From assembly GCA_002419055.1 (NCBI GenBank), contig DIFI01000009.1, positions 124,001 to 188,000 on the forward strand: a stretch of 64,000 nucleotides of DNA, read 5' to 3'. The notes under the pieces were generated by a model that worked only from the letters and a program-made list of their open reading frames with translations, had not been told where the DNA came from and did no database searches. Shown here piece by piece: positions 23,862-33,130 of the stretch (positions are counted from its first letter, which is position 1; each line of letters opens with the position of its first letter). This DNA comes from Peptococcaceae bacterium UBA5752. GTDB lineage: Bacteria; Bacillota; Dehalobacteriia; UBA4068. Both the position numbers and the translations under genes were made by a program.

Positions 23862-24734
23862 ATGATAAAATCAGCTATTGATATCGGGTCGAATACTGTA
23901 CAAATGCTTATCGGTGAAATAATTGATGGTAAATTGCAGCATAAAAGCTCATATTTGCATACTACCCGTTTGGGCGGTAATTGCGACGGATTACTGACCA
24001 AATCTGCGATTAATGATACTATTGCGGTATTAAAAGAATATATTGAAATAGCTAATTTGGCAGGTGTTGAAGATATTAATATTGTTGCGACAGCTGCTGT
24101 CCGTGAAGCTGTTAATAAAAAAGATTTTCTTAACGCCGCCTGCGCTGCTTGCGGCTACGATGTAGATGTGATTGACGGGTTACGTGAGGCTGAGCTATCG
24201 GCATGTGGAGCCTTAAGCGGTAATTTAACCGATATTGTTAATAATACATTGGTAATTGATATCGGCGGTGGTAGTACCGAACTGATCTACAGAGATCAGA
24301 ATCGTAATATCTCCGCGGTAAGTATTAAGATGGGAGCGCGACGAGCTGCCATCAATAATTGGAGTGCCCAAGAAATCATGTCCCGCCTCAGCGAAAGAGT
24401 CAGAATCGGAATCGGTAATAATGATTGGCAAGCAGTGGGTGTTGGCGGCACTATTACAACGGCGGCAGCGCTTCTCAAAGGATTGCATGAATATAGCTGC
24501 GCGAATATCGAGGGCAGTATGCTCTGTTTCAAGGATATAGAGTTGCTGCTAAAAAAGTTATTACCTTTGAATATTGAACAGCGTTGCGGCTTTTCGCCTT
24601 TACTGGCAGAGCGTGGTGAGATAATAGTAGAGGGATTGCAAATATTGATTTCTCTGATGGAATTGCTTTCGCTTAAGACGGTAAAAGTTGGCGCCGGCGG
24701 ACTTCTCGAAGGAGTTATACGTCTACCTAATTAG
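23862..24734 (+). CDS. Ppx/GppA-family phosphatase
   Basis: The ASKHA-fold protein has the two phosphate-binding loops of the family: IDIGSNTVQMLIGEI near the N-terminus and IDIGGGSTELIY near residue 130. VGVGGTITTAAAL is a third element. At 290 residues it is the short form without the C-terminal HD domain. Members hydrolyse polyphosphate or the pentaphosphate alarmone pppGpp; the substrate cannot be told from sequence. It follows the S1-domain gene, as ppx-like genes often do in this locus. Confidence 0.9.
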   Translation: MIKSAIDIGSNTVQMLIGEIIDGKLQHKSSYLHTTRLGGNCDGLLTKSAINDTIAVLKEYIEIANLAGVEDINIVATAAVREAVNKKDFLNAACAACGYDVDVIDGLREAELSACGALSGNLTDIVNNTLVIDIGGGSTELIYRDQNRNISAVSIKMGARRAAINNWSAQEIMSRLSERVRIGIGNNDWQAVGVGGTITTAAALLKGLHEYSCANIEGSMLCFKDIELLLKKLLPLNIEQRCGFSPLLAERGEIIVEGLQILISLMELLSLKTVKVGAGGLLEGVIRLPN

Positions 24735-24766
24735 CATATTTAAGATTATTGGGAGGGTTATCTTTT

Positions 24767-25537
24767 ATGATAGAACAAGGCCGGATTGTTGTTAACAAAC
24801 AGATATTACCTTGTTATTATTGCCTTGAGATATTTGTGCCGCAGATTGCAGCATCAGCACATGCCGGACAGTTTATCATGGTAACGCCGGACATGGGCCT
24901 GGAGATATTTCTTAAACGGCCGATGAGTTTAAACCGTATTGATCGAGAATTTGGTGTAATTAGTATCATCTATAAAATTCATGGTAAAGGTACTAAGGCG
25001 ATCAGTGAACTTGGCGAAGGTAGTGAAATAGAGATTTTGGGTCCGCTTGGTCATGGTTGGCGGATCGTTAATAACTGCCGAAGGGCACTGCTGATCGGCG
25101 GCGGCAGTGGTGTTGCCTCTCTCTTGCCGTTGGCTGCGGATTTGGCAGCTATTAATACTAAAATTGATATGTTGATTGGCGCTGCATCAGTGGACGAGTT
25201 GTTTTGTCTGGAGGAATTTTCCGCTTTGGCTGATGTTTCAGTTTCAACAGATGACGGAAGTTTCGGTGTTCATGGTCTAATCAGCAGAATCTTTCCTGAT
25301 CAGCCAAAATATGACGCAGTGTATGCTTGTGGGCCGCGTGGTATGCTTAAAGCTGTACAGCAGTGGACAGATAAGCTTAATTTGCCTTGCCAGCTTTCAC
25401 TGGAGGAAAAAATGGGTTGCGGTCTAGGTACTTGTATGGGTTGCGTTTGTAGTGTTAAGGATGAAAATGGGGATATTAACTATCGGCGGGTCTGTCATGA
25501 CGGGCCGGTATTCAACAGTAAGGAGGTTCAGCTATAA
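24767..25537 (+). CDS. pyrK: Dihydroorotate dehydrogenase B, electron transfer subunit
   Basis: PyrK is the FAD and [2Fe-2S] subunit that passes electrons from PyrD to NAD+. The 256-residue protein has a ferredoxin-reductase fold: the FAD region RPMSLNRID, ILGPLGHGW, the nucleotide loop LIGGGSGVASLLPLA and the C-terminal cluster CGLGTCMGCVC with a later cysteine in RRVCHDGPVF. The start at 24767 follows GGGAGGG; an upstream ATG at 24749 would overlap that site. The stop overlaps the pyrD start by one base (TAATG). Confidence 0.95.
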   Translation: MIEQGRIVVNKQILPCYYCLEIFVPQIAASAHAGQFIMVTPDMGLEIFLKRPMSLNRIDREFGVISIIYKIHGKGTKAISELGEGSEIEILGPLGHGWRIVNNCRRALLIGGGSGVASLLPLAADLAAINTKIDMLIGAASVDELFCLEEFSALADVSVSTDDGSFGVHGLISRIFPDQPKYDAVYACGPRGMLKAVQQWTDKLNLPCQLSLEEKMGCGLGTCMGCVCSVKDENGDINYRRVCHDGPVFNSKEVQL

Positions 25538-26460
25538 TGGCAGATTTATGTGTAAATATCGGAAAAATAGCTTTGAAAAATCCACTACTTGTTGCCTCTG
25601 GCACTTTTGGCTACGGCCGCGAATTTGCCGATATTTATAATTTATCATTGCTTGGTGGTATTTGCGTTAAAGGAACCACATTAGAGCCACGGCAGGGTAA
25701 CCAGCCGCCGCGGATTGTGGAGACAAGCGCCGGAATGCTTAACAGCGTCGGTTTGCAAAACCCTGGCGTTGAAAAGGTGATAGCGGAGGAAATATCATTT
25801 CTACGCCAATTTGATACAGCGATTATCATCAATATTGCCGGACATAGCCGTGATGATTATCAGGAAGTTGCCGCCAGGCTTGAAGGAGTACCGGGCATAG
25901 CTGCACTGGAGTTGAATATCTCTTGTCCCAATGTTAAGCTGGGAGGTATGGCGTTTGGTGTTGATTGCGTTGCGGCATCAGAAATCGTTAAGGTAGTTCG
26001 TCAGGTATCAAGCTTACCGCTGATCGTTAAGCTTTCACCGAATGTTACTGATATCTGCGCTATTGCCGCTGCGGTTGAAGAAGCCGGAGCTGACGCGGTT
26101 GCGCTTGTCAATACTTTTCTTGGCATGGCGATTGATATTGCTACCCGTAAACCGATGCTCGCAAATATCATGGGCGGTCTTTCCGGACCGGCTATCAAAC
26201 CGATTGCCTTAAGGATGGTTTATCAGGTAGCTCAGACGGTTTCAATACCTGTTATAGGAATTGGCGGCATTTGTTCTGCTGCAGACGCGCTTGAATTTAT
26301 GATTGCTGGTGCGAGCGCTTTTGAAATCGGTTCGGTTAATTTCCATAATCCGTTGGCAGCACCGCAGATTATCCTCGAGCTAAACAACTGGCTGGATCAA
26401 AATGGCATAACAAAAATAACAGAAGTTATTGGCACACTGAAAGCTGATGAGTATTTTTAG
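25537..26460 (+). CDS. pyrD: Dihydroorotate dehydrogenase B, catalytic subunit
   Basis: PyrD oxidises dihydroorotate to orotate in pyrimidine synthesis. This 307-residue FMN barrel is class 1B: its catalytic base is Cys130 in LNISCPNVKLGG, where class 2 has serine. FMN contacts are visible in KGTTLEPR, NSVGLQNPG and GIGGICSAADALEF. It is coupled to pyrK by a one-base overlap; the pair forms the NAD+-linked PyrDK enzyme typical of anaerobic Bacillota. Confidence 0.96.
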   Translation: MADLCVNIGKIALKNPLLVASGTFGYGREFADIYNLSLLGGICVKGTTLEPRQGNQPPRIVETSAGMLNSVGLQNPGVEKVIAEEISFLRQFDTAIIINIAGHSRDDYQEVAARLEGVPGIAALELNISCPNVKLGGMAFGVDCVAASEIVKVVRQVSSLPLIVKLSPNVTDICAIAAAVEEAGADAVALVNTFLGMAIDIATRKPMLANIMGGLSGPAIKPIALRMVYQVAQTVSIPVIGIGGICSAADALEFMIAGASAFEIGSVNFHNPLAAPQIILELNNWLDQNGITKITEVIGTLKADEYF

Positions 26461-26488
26461 GGCTTTAAGTTTCAAGAAGGAGTAATTA

Positions 26489-28369
26489 ATGGTTTTTAGT
26501 AATGTCAGCCGTAATTTATTTTTGGTCTCGCTGTTGCTGATCGTGGCTATGATGGTGTTTGCTATTGTCTATGCTTTTAGCAGTCACATCAGCGAAGACC
26601 TCCGAGAAAATGCTTATAAAACAATGAACGATACATCATCTCAGTATGCCGCTGTTTTACAGGCGCGCTTTGATGATCAATATATAATGCTCGATGCTTT
26701 GTCCGGACATCTAGCTAATGAAATCGGCGATGGAGCAAACGATGCTGAAATTATTGATACTATGGATAATCTTGTCAAAACGAGTGATTTTTCCCAGATT
26801 TATATTGCCGATACGGTTGGCAATGCTTATGCTAATGATAGAAGCAGCACTTTTGTCGGCAAAAATAAATTCTTTAAAAAGGCCTTAAGTGGAGAAAAAG
26901 TGCTTGCCAAGACAGAAGGGGAGCAGTCGGGTTTTATTCAAGCTGTGCCTATCGAACGTGATGGTCAGATCATAGCTGTGTTATATGGTTGTTTTGCAGG
27001 CGAGAATATTAGCGAGTTGCTCAATTCTGAGGTTTACGATGGCCAGATTCAGCTGGCAATCTATGATGTGTCAGGTCAACCAATAATAAGCAGCGATAAA
27101 CAAGTTGAAATGTGGAATGATTCTTTTGATGGTGTTATTTTTGATGATGGCATGACGGCAGATATGATTGCTGATGATTTGCAGCAGCCTCAGAGCAACA
27201 GCATTTCTTTGTATTTTAATGGTGAGTATTACTATGTGACCTATTCGGCGCTCGGTATTAATGATTGGTCTATCTTTTGCATAGTTCCGGCTACTGTAGT
27301 AAGCAGCGCCAATGGGTTTATTAATAAAAATGCAATCATACTGGTTTTACAATTATTAGTGATTACGGCATTGCTGGTACTGGCGATAATACTCTATGAC
27401 CGTAGTCGTGAGCGATTGTTATTAGCGGAAAAAGAGCGTCTTCGCCAAAGTGAAGAAAGCTATGAGCTGGTCAGTTGCCTTTCCGATAGCGTGCTTTTTG
27501 TCGGCGATTATGCTACCGATGAAATTCGCTTCAATCACAGTTGTCAAGATATATTGGGATTTGATTACTTATGTACAAAAATCAGTGATTGTATTAAATC
27601 TAATCCTAAAGTATATTTTGAGGATATGGATCTTTTTATTAAGATGGGGGGAAAATTCATTAACGGCGCAGCAGAAACAGAGGCAGAATTTCGTGTTGTT
27701 GATGATAATGGTAATATCTATTGGCAACGTACTGAGTTTTTGACTGTATTTAATAATGAAGGTCATCCGCAGCGTTTAATCGGTAAAGTTACCAATATCA
27801 ATGATGAAAAGCGCGAGCTTACGCAGTTGCAGCAACAAGCTGAAAGTGATTCCCTTACTAAAATATACAACCGTGCCGCCATGAAGATTAAGGTTGATAA
27901 ATTCTTATTAAACGAGGGCAGAGATGGTGTCCATGCACTGTTTATGCTCGATATTGATAATTTTAAATTACTTAATGACACCTATGGTCACTTTGAAGGC
28001 GATAGAGTATTAGTTTTAATTGCAAATAAACTACGTAAACTTTTTAGAGCCAGTGATATTATTTGTCGTATGGGCGGAGACGAATTTGCGGTTCTGCTCA
28101 AAAATGTTAGTGATGAGTCTATAATTATCAGTAAGGCCGAAGAGTTATTGCAAAACATAACTGCTTTTAGAACTAACGATAATACAGAAACGATAATTTC
28201 TTGTAGTATCGGTATCTCTATCTATTGCTTAGACGGCCGGAATTTTGAGCAATTATACCAAAAATCTGACGAGGCTTTATATGAAGCTAAAGCCCGGGGA
28301 AAAAACACTTATGAGCTTTACTCTTCTTTGTTTCCGACTTTTGAAACTGTTATCGGTGGTTCCGAATAA
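26489..28369 (+). CDS. Membrane sensor diguanylate cyclase (Cache-PAS-GGDEF)
   Basis: The order is: an N-terminal membrane helix (about 8-30), an extracytoplasmic Cache-like sensor (about 35-275), a second membrane helix (about 280-300, ILVLQLLVITALLVLAIIL), a PAS domain (about 325-435) and GGDEF (about 450-615). The active site GGDEF is intact at 529-533, and the feedback-inhibition I-site RxxD is present as RASD at 520-523. The protein should make cyclic di-GMP in response to an outside ligand and be product-inhibited. AGAAGGAG precedes the ATG. It ends at a bidirectional terminator. Confidence 0.9.
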   Translation: MVFSNVSRNLFLVSLLLIVAMMVFAIVYAFSSHISEDLRENAYKTMNDTSSQYAAVLQARFDDQYIMLDALSGHLANEIGDGANDAEIIDTMDNLVKTSDFSQIYIADTVGNAYANDRSSTFVGKNKFFKKALSGEKVLAKTEGEQSGFIQAVPIERDGQIIAVLYGCFAGENISELLNSEVYDGQIQLAIYDVSGQPIISSDKQVEMWNDSFDGVIFDDGMTADMIADDLQQPQSNSISLYFNGEYYYVTYSALGINDWSIFCIVPATVVSSANGFINKNAIILVLQLLVITALLVLAIILYDRSRERLLLAEKERLRQSEESYELVSCLSDSVLFVGDYATDEIRFNHSCQDILGFDYLCTKISDCIKSNPKVYFEDMDLFIKMGGKFINGAAETEAEFRVVDDNGNIYWQRTEFLTVFNNEGHPQRLIGKVTNINDEKRELTQLQQQAESDSLTKIYNRAAMKIKVDKFLLNEGRDGVHALFMLDIDNFKLLNDTYGHFEGDRVLVLIANKLRKLFRASDIICRMGGDEFAVLLKNVSDESIIISKAEELLQNITAFRTNDNTETIISCSIGISIYCLDGRNFEQLYQKSDEALYEAKARGKNTYELYSSLFPTFETVIGGSE

Positions 28370-28400
28370 TAAGCTCATTATTTTACTGGCTAAACAAAAT

Positions 28401-28436
28401 AAAAGACGGTTCGCTGTACTAAGCTAACCGTCTTTA
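28401..28436. terminator. Bidirectional terminator between the cyclase gene and ilvC
   Basis: AAAGACGGTT (28402-28411) and AACCGTCTTT (28426-28435) form a 10-bp stem flanked by A- and T-rich sequence on both sides. The two genes converge here. Confidence 0.8.
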
Positions 28437-28468
28437 TTATTTGCGTAAGTAAAATGAATGAGATAACG

Positions 28469-29461
28469 TTATTTTTGTAGCCAGCTCATCATTGAACGAA
28501 GTTTTTTACCGACGACTTCGATCTGATGTTCACGGCCTGCTTTAGTGCGGGCGTTATATTCGGGACGTCCTGCTTGATTTTCCAGCAGCCAGTTTTTAGC
28601 AAATTGACCGCTTTGGATTTCTTGTAAGACTTTTTCCATTTCTGCTTTGGTATCGTCATTAATGATCCGCGGACCAATGCTTATATCGCCCCATTCCGCT
28701 GTATCGCTGACTGAGTAGCGCATCATGCTGATGCCGTTTTCATGGATTAGGTCAACGATCAGTTTCATTTCATGCAAGCATTCAAAATAAGCAATTTCCG
28801 GCTGATAACCGGCGTTTACCAATGTTTCAAATCCGGCCATGATCAGATGGGAGACGCCGCCGCATAATACGGCTTGTTCGCCAAAGAGGTCGGTTTCTGT
28901 TTCTTCTTTGAAGGTGGTTTCAAGAACACCGGCACGGGTGGCGCCGATACCTTTAGTATAGGCAAGAGCCAAATCATGAGCATTGCCGGATGCGTCTTGG
29001 TAAACTGCGATCAGCGCCGGAACACCGCCGCCTTGGGTATATACGCGGCGGACAAGATGACCAGGACCCTTGGGGGCAGCCATGATTACATCTATATCTG
29101 CAGGAGGAACAATTTGTCCGAAATGGATATTGAATCCGTGGGAAAATCCCAAGATATTACCGGTCTTGAGATGGGGTAGAATTTCGCTGCGGTAAATTTT
29201 GGCTTGTAATTCATCGGGCACTAGCATTTGTATCATATCAGCCCATTCGGCTGCATCGGCTGATTCCATAACATCCCAGCCATCTTCTACGGCTTTGTCG
29301 TAATTGGGGGAACCGAATTTTTCCGCAACACGGACATTGAGTCCGCTATCACGTAAGTTTTGAGATTGCGCATGTCCTTGAGAGCCATAGCCTATAATAG
29401 CTATTTTTTTGCCTTCCAGAAATGCGAGATTTGCATCATTATCATAATACATCTTTGCCAT
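28469..29461 (-). CDS. ilvC: Ketol-acid reductoisomerase (class I)
   Basis: IlvC isomerises and reduces acetolactate or acetohydroxybutyrate in valine, isoleucine and leucine synthesis. The 330-residue class I protein has the Rossmann loop GYGSQGHAQSQNLRDSG near residue 22, PKGPGHLVRR and the metal-binding knot (ETDLFGEQAVLCGG, EMKLIVDLIHENG). The start at 29461 (MAKMYYDND) follows GGAGG and is preferred over an upstream frame to 29506. It has its own promoter; other ilv genes are not in the window. Confidence 0.96.
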   Translation of the reverse strand: MAKMYYDNDANLAFLEGKKIAIIGYGSQGHAQSQNLRDSGLNVRVAEKFGSPNYDKAVEDGWDVMESADAAEWADMIQMLVPDELQAKIYRSEILPHLKTGNILGFSHGFNIHFGQIVPPADIDVIMAAPKGPGHLVRRVYTQGGGVPALIAVYQDASGNAHDLALAYTKGIGATRAGVLETTFKEETETDLFGEQAVLCGGVSHLIMAGFETLVNAGYQPEIAYFECLHEMKLIVDLIHENGISMMRYSVSDTAEWGDISIGPRIINDDTKAEMEKVLQEIQSGQFAKNWLLENQAGRPEYNARTKAGREHQIEVVGKKLRSMMSWLQK

Positions 29462-29538
29462 AACACTATACCTCCAAAATATATATAATTGGTAAAAACT
29501 AGACAAAAATACTATGCCGAAAAAATGTTTACCGCTCT

Positions 29539-29567
29539 ATTGTATCAGTATCATCACAGTAGTGCAA
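29539..29567 (-). promoter_or_regulatory. Promoter of ilvC
   Basis: On the minus strand TTGCAC (29567-29562), 17 bases, then TACAAT (29544-29539). No T-box-like leader fits in the short space to the start. Confidence 0.7.
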
Positions 29568-29599
29568 GCCTTTTTATCAATTGTTGGCACATTTTACTG

Positions 29600-31057
29600 T
29601 TAAAGCAAACCAAAATCACTAAAAGGAAAAATCCGAAATACTGCTTTACCTTTAATATGATCCTCGGCAATTATACCAACACTATCAGCTCGGCTGTCAC
29701 GGCTTTCATCACGGTTATCGCCCATTACAAAATAATAACCGTCGGGTATCACCATATTTATATCGCCATCCGTTATCTCATCACCGATATAGGCAGTCTC
29801 ATCAAGCAATTCGCCATTGATATAAACCTTATTATCACTGATAATAAGGTGATCATTAGGCAGAGCGATCACTCGTTTGATATAGTATTTGTCTGCAACA
29901 TCGGGAGCGTCAAGTACTACTATGTCACCATATTGAGGGTTTCCTACCAAGTAGGATATTTTGAGAGTGATCAGATTGTTTCCGTTATCAAGCGTATCAT
30001 ACATAGAAAGGCCGTCAACACGGGTAACCTCAAAGACAAATGTCCGTAATACAACAGCAATCAGCAATGCCAGCAATATTATTTTGCAATAGTCCCAAAT
30101 AGTTGCTCCTGCCGAACGTTTCTTGTTTTTAGTATCTTCAAAGTTTTGGCTGGGGGTTTCTTCTTTTGTAGTAGTAGCGGAAGGATTGGATATCTCGGGT
30201 GCAGCAGGACTGTCTTCCAGCATAGGAATACCGGTAATATTGCTGATGTTGATGATGGTTTGTTCTGCCAGTGATAACATTGTTTGATACTCGTTATGGG
30301 TTTCTAACGCTTTTTGGCGAACAAAGTCCAAATTCAACTGAGCTTGTTCTACGGCATTGGCGACTTGACCACGATTGTCGCGTAATGATTCGGCGCGCTC
30401 CAGATAATCGGTCGCCTTGAACTGTTCATTATCAGCATCGTTCTTAACCTCTAATAGCTTCTGCTGAAGTTCCAAGACATTTTTGCTTGCTTGTTCTGCA
30501 GTGCTGATAAGCTCGCTGATTTCACTATCCATTTGTTTGAGTGTATTCTGGGCACGATCCAACTGCATTTGCGACTGTTCGGTAGCGACAGTAGTAGCCT
30601 CAATAGCACTTTGTTGTGCTTTAATTGCTGCCTGTATTGCCTCAAGTGCGTTTTGTGATGTAGCAATAGTGGCGTTGCGGATCCGCGATGCAGCTTCCTG
30701 ATCATCGGGTAGTTTTGTGGTATTGATCGAGTTTGCTGCAATAGTGGCATTTTGTGCTGCAATAGCGGCATTATGTGCCTTAATGCGGGCTTCATCAGCC
30801 CACTTGAGCAGCGAATCGGGTGATTGCTCGTTAAATTGCTCAATCTCCTGCCTGTTGGTAGCTTTCGATGGCTTTTCGCTTTCCTGGAGGCGATTTTCAA
30901 TATCGTCATCCCAAAAATCCCGAGTTACAGTAGGTTGTTGAACCGGTTTTTCTTGTGGGATAGCGTTAGTGTTCAGAGATCGATTAACGATGTCTACCAA
31001 AGTTTCTGAAGGTTGAGAATTATCGTTTGGGTTAGTTTCTTTATCCAAGGATATCAC
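29600..31057 (-). CDS. lepB: Signal peptidase I with a long cytoplasmic coiled-coil extension
   Basis: The C-terminal third is a complete type I signal peptidase: one membrane helix (about 322-338), the catalytic serine Ser351 in VDGLSMYDTL, the general base Lys394 in YYIKRVIALP and box E MGDNRDESRDSR. It cleaves signal peptides at the outer face of the membrane. The first roughly 315 residues are unusual: Pro/Ser-rich, then Ala/Gln/Asn-rich heptads (AAIAAQNATIAANS-like) forming a predicted coiled coil on the cytoplasmic side. The frame starts with GTG at 31057; a TTG at 31048, five bases after AAGGTGA, is an equally good start. Normal bacterial enzymes have fewer than 200 residues in this class. 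Confidence 0.9.
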   Translation of the reverse strand: MISLDKETNPNDNSQPSETLVDIVNRSLNTNAIPQEKPVQQPTVTRDFWDDDIENRLQESEKPSKATNRQEIEQFNEQSPDSLLKWADEARIKAHNAAIAAQNATIAANSINTTKLPDDQEAASRIRNATIATSQNALEAIQAAIKAQQSAIEATTVATEQSQMQLDRAQNTLKQMDSEISELISTAEQASKNVLELQQKLLEVKNDADNEQFKATDYLERAESLRDNRGQVANAVEQAQLNLDFVRQKALETHNEYQTMLSLAEQTIINISNITGIPMLEDSPAAPEISNPSATTTKEETPSQNFEDTKNKKRSAGATIWDYCKIILLALLIAVVLRTFVFEVTRVDGLSMYDTLDNGNNLITLKISYLVGNPQYGDIVVLDAPDVADKYYIKRVIALPNDHLIISDNKVYINGELLDETAYIGDEITDGDINMVIPDGYYFVMGDNRDESRDSRADSVGIIAEDHIKGKAVFRIFPFSDFGLL

Positions 31058-31135
31058 CTTGCTTTCAGGTTAAAATAAATAATATACATCTATTTTTGTA
31101 TTATAACACTAACTATTTAAGGATAAAAGTAAAAT

Positions 31136-31174
31136 TTTTACCATTATGCAGGGAAATCGTTTAAAATGGTAAAA
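31136..31174. repeat. Perfect 10-bp inverted repeat between lepB and rnhA
   Basis: TTTTACCATT (31136-31145) and AATGGTAAAA (31165-31174) are perfect inverted copies 19 bases apart in the divergent promoter region. It could be an operator or an RNA hairpin near the rnhA start. Confidence 0.6.
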
Positions 31175-31210
31175 TATTACTAATCAATCTAAATAGATGA
31201 GGTTATAATA

Positions 31211-31648
31211 TTGAAACAGGTGACTATTTATACAGATGGTGCTTGTTCCGGAAACCCCGGACCTGGCGGCTGGGGTGCGGTGCTGATTTATGGCGCCACC
31301 CGTAAGGAGCTTTGCGGCGGTGAGCATAATACCACTAATCAGCGGATGGAGATGGCGGCCGCGGTAAATGCTTTAACTGCCTTAAAAGAGCAATGCGATG
31401 TAGTTTGTTACAGCGACAGCGCCTATCTTGTCAATGCTTTTAATCAGCATTGGTTGGATAATTGGCAGCGCAACGGTTGGCTGACTAGCAAAAAAACGGC
31501 GGTAGAGAATAAAGACCTTTGGCTGCAGTTACTGGAACTATCTAAAATTCACCGCGTTGAATGGCGTAAACTTAAAGGCCATGCCGGTGATGAGAACAAT
31601 GAACGTTGTGATGCTCTGGCACGTGCGGCAATAGAGCAGTTAAAATAA
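31211..31648 (+). CDS. rnhA: Ribonuclease HI
   Basis: RNase HI cuts RNA in RNA-DNA hybrids. The 145-residue protein has all four metal-binding acidic residues: Asp9 in YTDGACSGNPGPGGWG, a Glu in NQRMEMAA, an Asp in CYSDSAYLVNA and a C-terminal Asp in NERCDALAR. The start is TTG at 31211, after GAGGT; no ATG is available at the N-terminus. It is transcribed divergently from lepB and followed after 20 bases by the corrinoid protein gene. Confidence 0.95.
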   Translation: MKQVTIYTDGACSGNPGPGGWGAVLIYGATRKELCGGEHNTTNQRMEMAAAVNALTALKEQCDVVCYSDSAYLVNAFNQHWLDNWQRNGWLTSKKTAVENKDLWLQLLELSKIHRVEWRKLKGHAGDENNERCDALARAAIEQLK

Positions 31649-31668
31649 ATGAGCAGGGAGAAATTAGC

Positions 31669-32292
31669 ATGTATGACAAAATCATTGCAGCTGTATTGAG
31701 CGGTGATACTGAAGCTGCGGCAACGGAAGCCAAGTTATTGACCGATAATGGCGTCGACCCTTTGCAAGTTATCGACCAGGGTTTGATTGTTGCCATGGGT
31801 GAGGTGGGACGCCTTTTTAAAGAAAATGAAATATTTGTGCCGGAGGTGATGATGTCGGCGCATACCGTTACAATGGTAATAGACCAGCTTAAACCTATGC
31901 TAAAAGAAGAACGTGCCAGCTTGGGCACGGTAATTATCGGCACGGTTAAAGGTGATTTACATGATATAGGCAAAAATCTTGTGGCATTATTATTAGCCAA
32001 CAACGGCTTTAAAGTTATCGATCTTGGTAACGATGTGACGCCGGAGAAATTTATCAGTGAAGCTAAAGCTCATAATTGTGATATTATAGCTTTGTCGGCA
32101 TTGCTGACTACTACAATGATTAATATGGAAGCAACAATCAAGGCCTTTGTAGATGCCGGTAGCCGTGATCAGGTTAAAATTATTATCGGTGGCGCGCCGG
32201 TTACTGCCGATTATGCGGCTTCTATTAATGCAGACGGTTATGCTGAAGATGCCGCCTCTGCCGTCGATATCTGCAAACAATTGATGTCTTAA
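31669..32292 (+). CDS. Corrinoid (B12-binding) methyl-carrier protein
   Basis: This 207-residue protein has the two-domain layout of MtaC/MtbC-type corrinoid proteins: a helical cap (about 1-85) and a Rossmann B12 domain with the base-off ligand His98 in KGDLHDIGKN. GNDVTPEKFI, LSALLTTTM and IIIGGAPVTADYA are further family segments. Such proteins accept a methyl group on cobalt from a substrate-specific methyltransferase and pass it on. The next gene encodes a methyl-pterin methyltransferase. No substrate-specific partner or reductive activator is in the window. GCAGGGAG precedes the ATG. Confidence 0.9.
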   Translation: MYDKIIAAVLSGDTEAAATEAKLLTDNGVDPLQVIDQGLIVAMGEVGRLFKENEIFVPEVMMSAHTVTMVIDQLKPMLKEERASLGTVIIGTVKGDLHDIGKNLVALLLANNGFKVIDLGNDVTPEKFISEAKAHNCDIIALSALLTTTMINMEATIKAFVDAGSRDQVKIIIGGAPVTADYAASINADGYAEDAASAVDICKQLMS

Positions 32293-32319
32293 GTAAAAAA
32301 GCAAGAGGAGAACTTTAAG

Positions 32320-33117
32320 ATGATTATTGGTGAACTGATAAATTCCAGCCGCAAAGCAATGCGGCCTTTAATAGAGGCATGGGATGCGGCAGCTATTGCC
32401 GAAGTAGCCAAGCTGCAAGCAGCTGCTGGCGCAAACTATATTGATATCAATTGCGGCAGCTTTACCACCGACGAACCCAAGCGTTTGGCTTGGTTGACTG
32501 ATGCGGTGCGCGGCAGCGTAGAACTGCCCCTATGCCTTGATTCTCCTAATGTCGAGGCGCTTAAAGCTGCCTTGCCGCTGGTTGGCGATAAGCAAGCAAT
32601 GATTAATTCAATTACTGCCGAACAAGAACGTTTTTCAGCTATTTTGCCACTTGTTACCGAATATAAAACAAAAGTTGTTGCCTTGTGTATGAGTGATGAG
32701 GGCATTCCTGTCGGTGTAGAGGGACGGATAAATGTGGCCGATAAGCTGATCGCTGATTTGACCACTGCCGGTGTTGTGCTTGATGATATCTACATCGATC
32801 CTTTGGTGCAGCCGCTGGCCACTACAAACGAGGGGGCGCGGCCGTTATTGGATGCGGTAATTACTATTAAGGCTAAATATCCTCAGGTACATTGTGTCTG
32901 TGGCCTTTCCAATATTTCTTTTGGTTTACCGAAACGCAAGCTGATTAATAGAGTTTTTGTGGTACAAGCGGCTTTGGCCGGTATCGATTCGTTTATTCTT
33001 GATCCTACCGACAAGCAGTTGATGGGAGCGCTGTATGCCGGTGAAGCATTACTTGGCAATGATCCTTTCTGCGGACGTTATCTGGCGCAATACCGCAAAG
33101 GTCTTTATGATGAATAA
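32320..33117 (+). CDS. Methyltetrahydrofolate:corrinoid methyltransferase (AcsE/pterin-binding type)
   Basis: The 265-residue TIM-barrel protein resembles the pterin-binding family that includes AcsE and the MtgA-type enzymes. Motifs are MIIGELINSSRKA, GANYIDINCGSF, LPLCLDSPN (pterin-binding aspartates and asparagines) and CGLSNISFGLP. It should transfer methyl groups between tetrahydrofolate and the corrinoid protein encoded just upstream. With that protein it could feed methyl groups from an outside donor into one-carbon metabolism, or serve an acetyl-CoA pathway. Direction and donor are unknown. It lies 13 bases before selA. Confidence 0.85.
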   Translation: MIIGELINSSRKAMRPLIEAWDAAAIAEVAKLQAAAGANYIDINCGSFTTDEPKRLAWLTDAVRGSVELPLCLDSPNVEALKAALPLVGDKQAMINSITAEQERFSAILPLVTEYKTKVVALCMSDEGIPVGVEGRINVADKLIADLTTAGVVLDDIYIDPLVQPLATTNEGARPLLDAVITIKAKYPQVHCVCGLSNISFGLPKRKLINRVFVVQAALAGIDSFILDPTDKQLMGALYAGEALLGNDPFCGRYLAQYRKGLYDE

Positions 33118-33130
33118 CCGGAGGTAAAAC

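Noticed and set aside
29489..30049. A long plus-strand open frame opposite lepB.
   Set aside because: It is antisense to a clear signal peptidase and has no recognisable domain or ribosome site.
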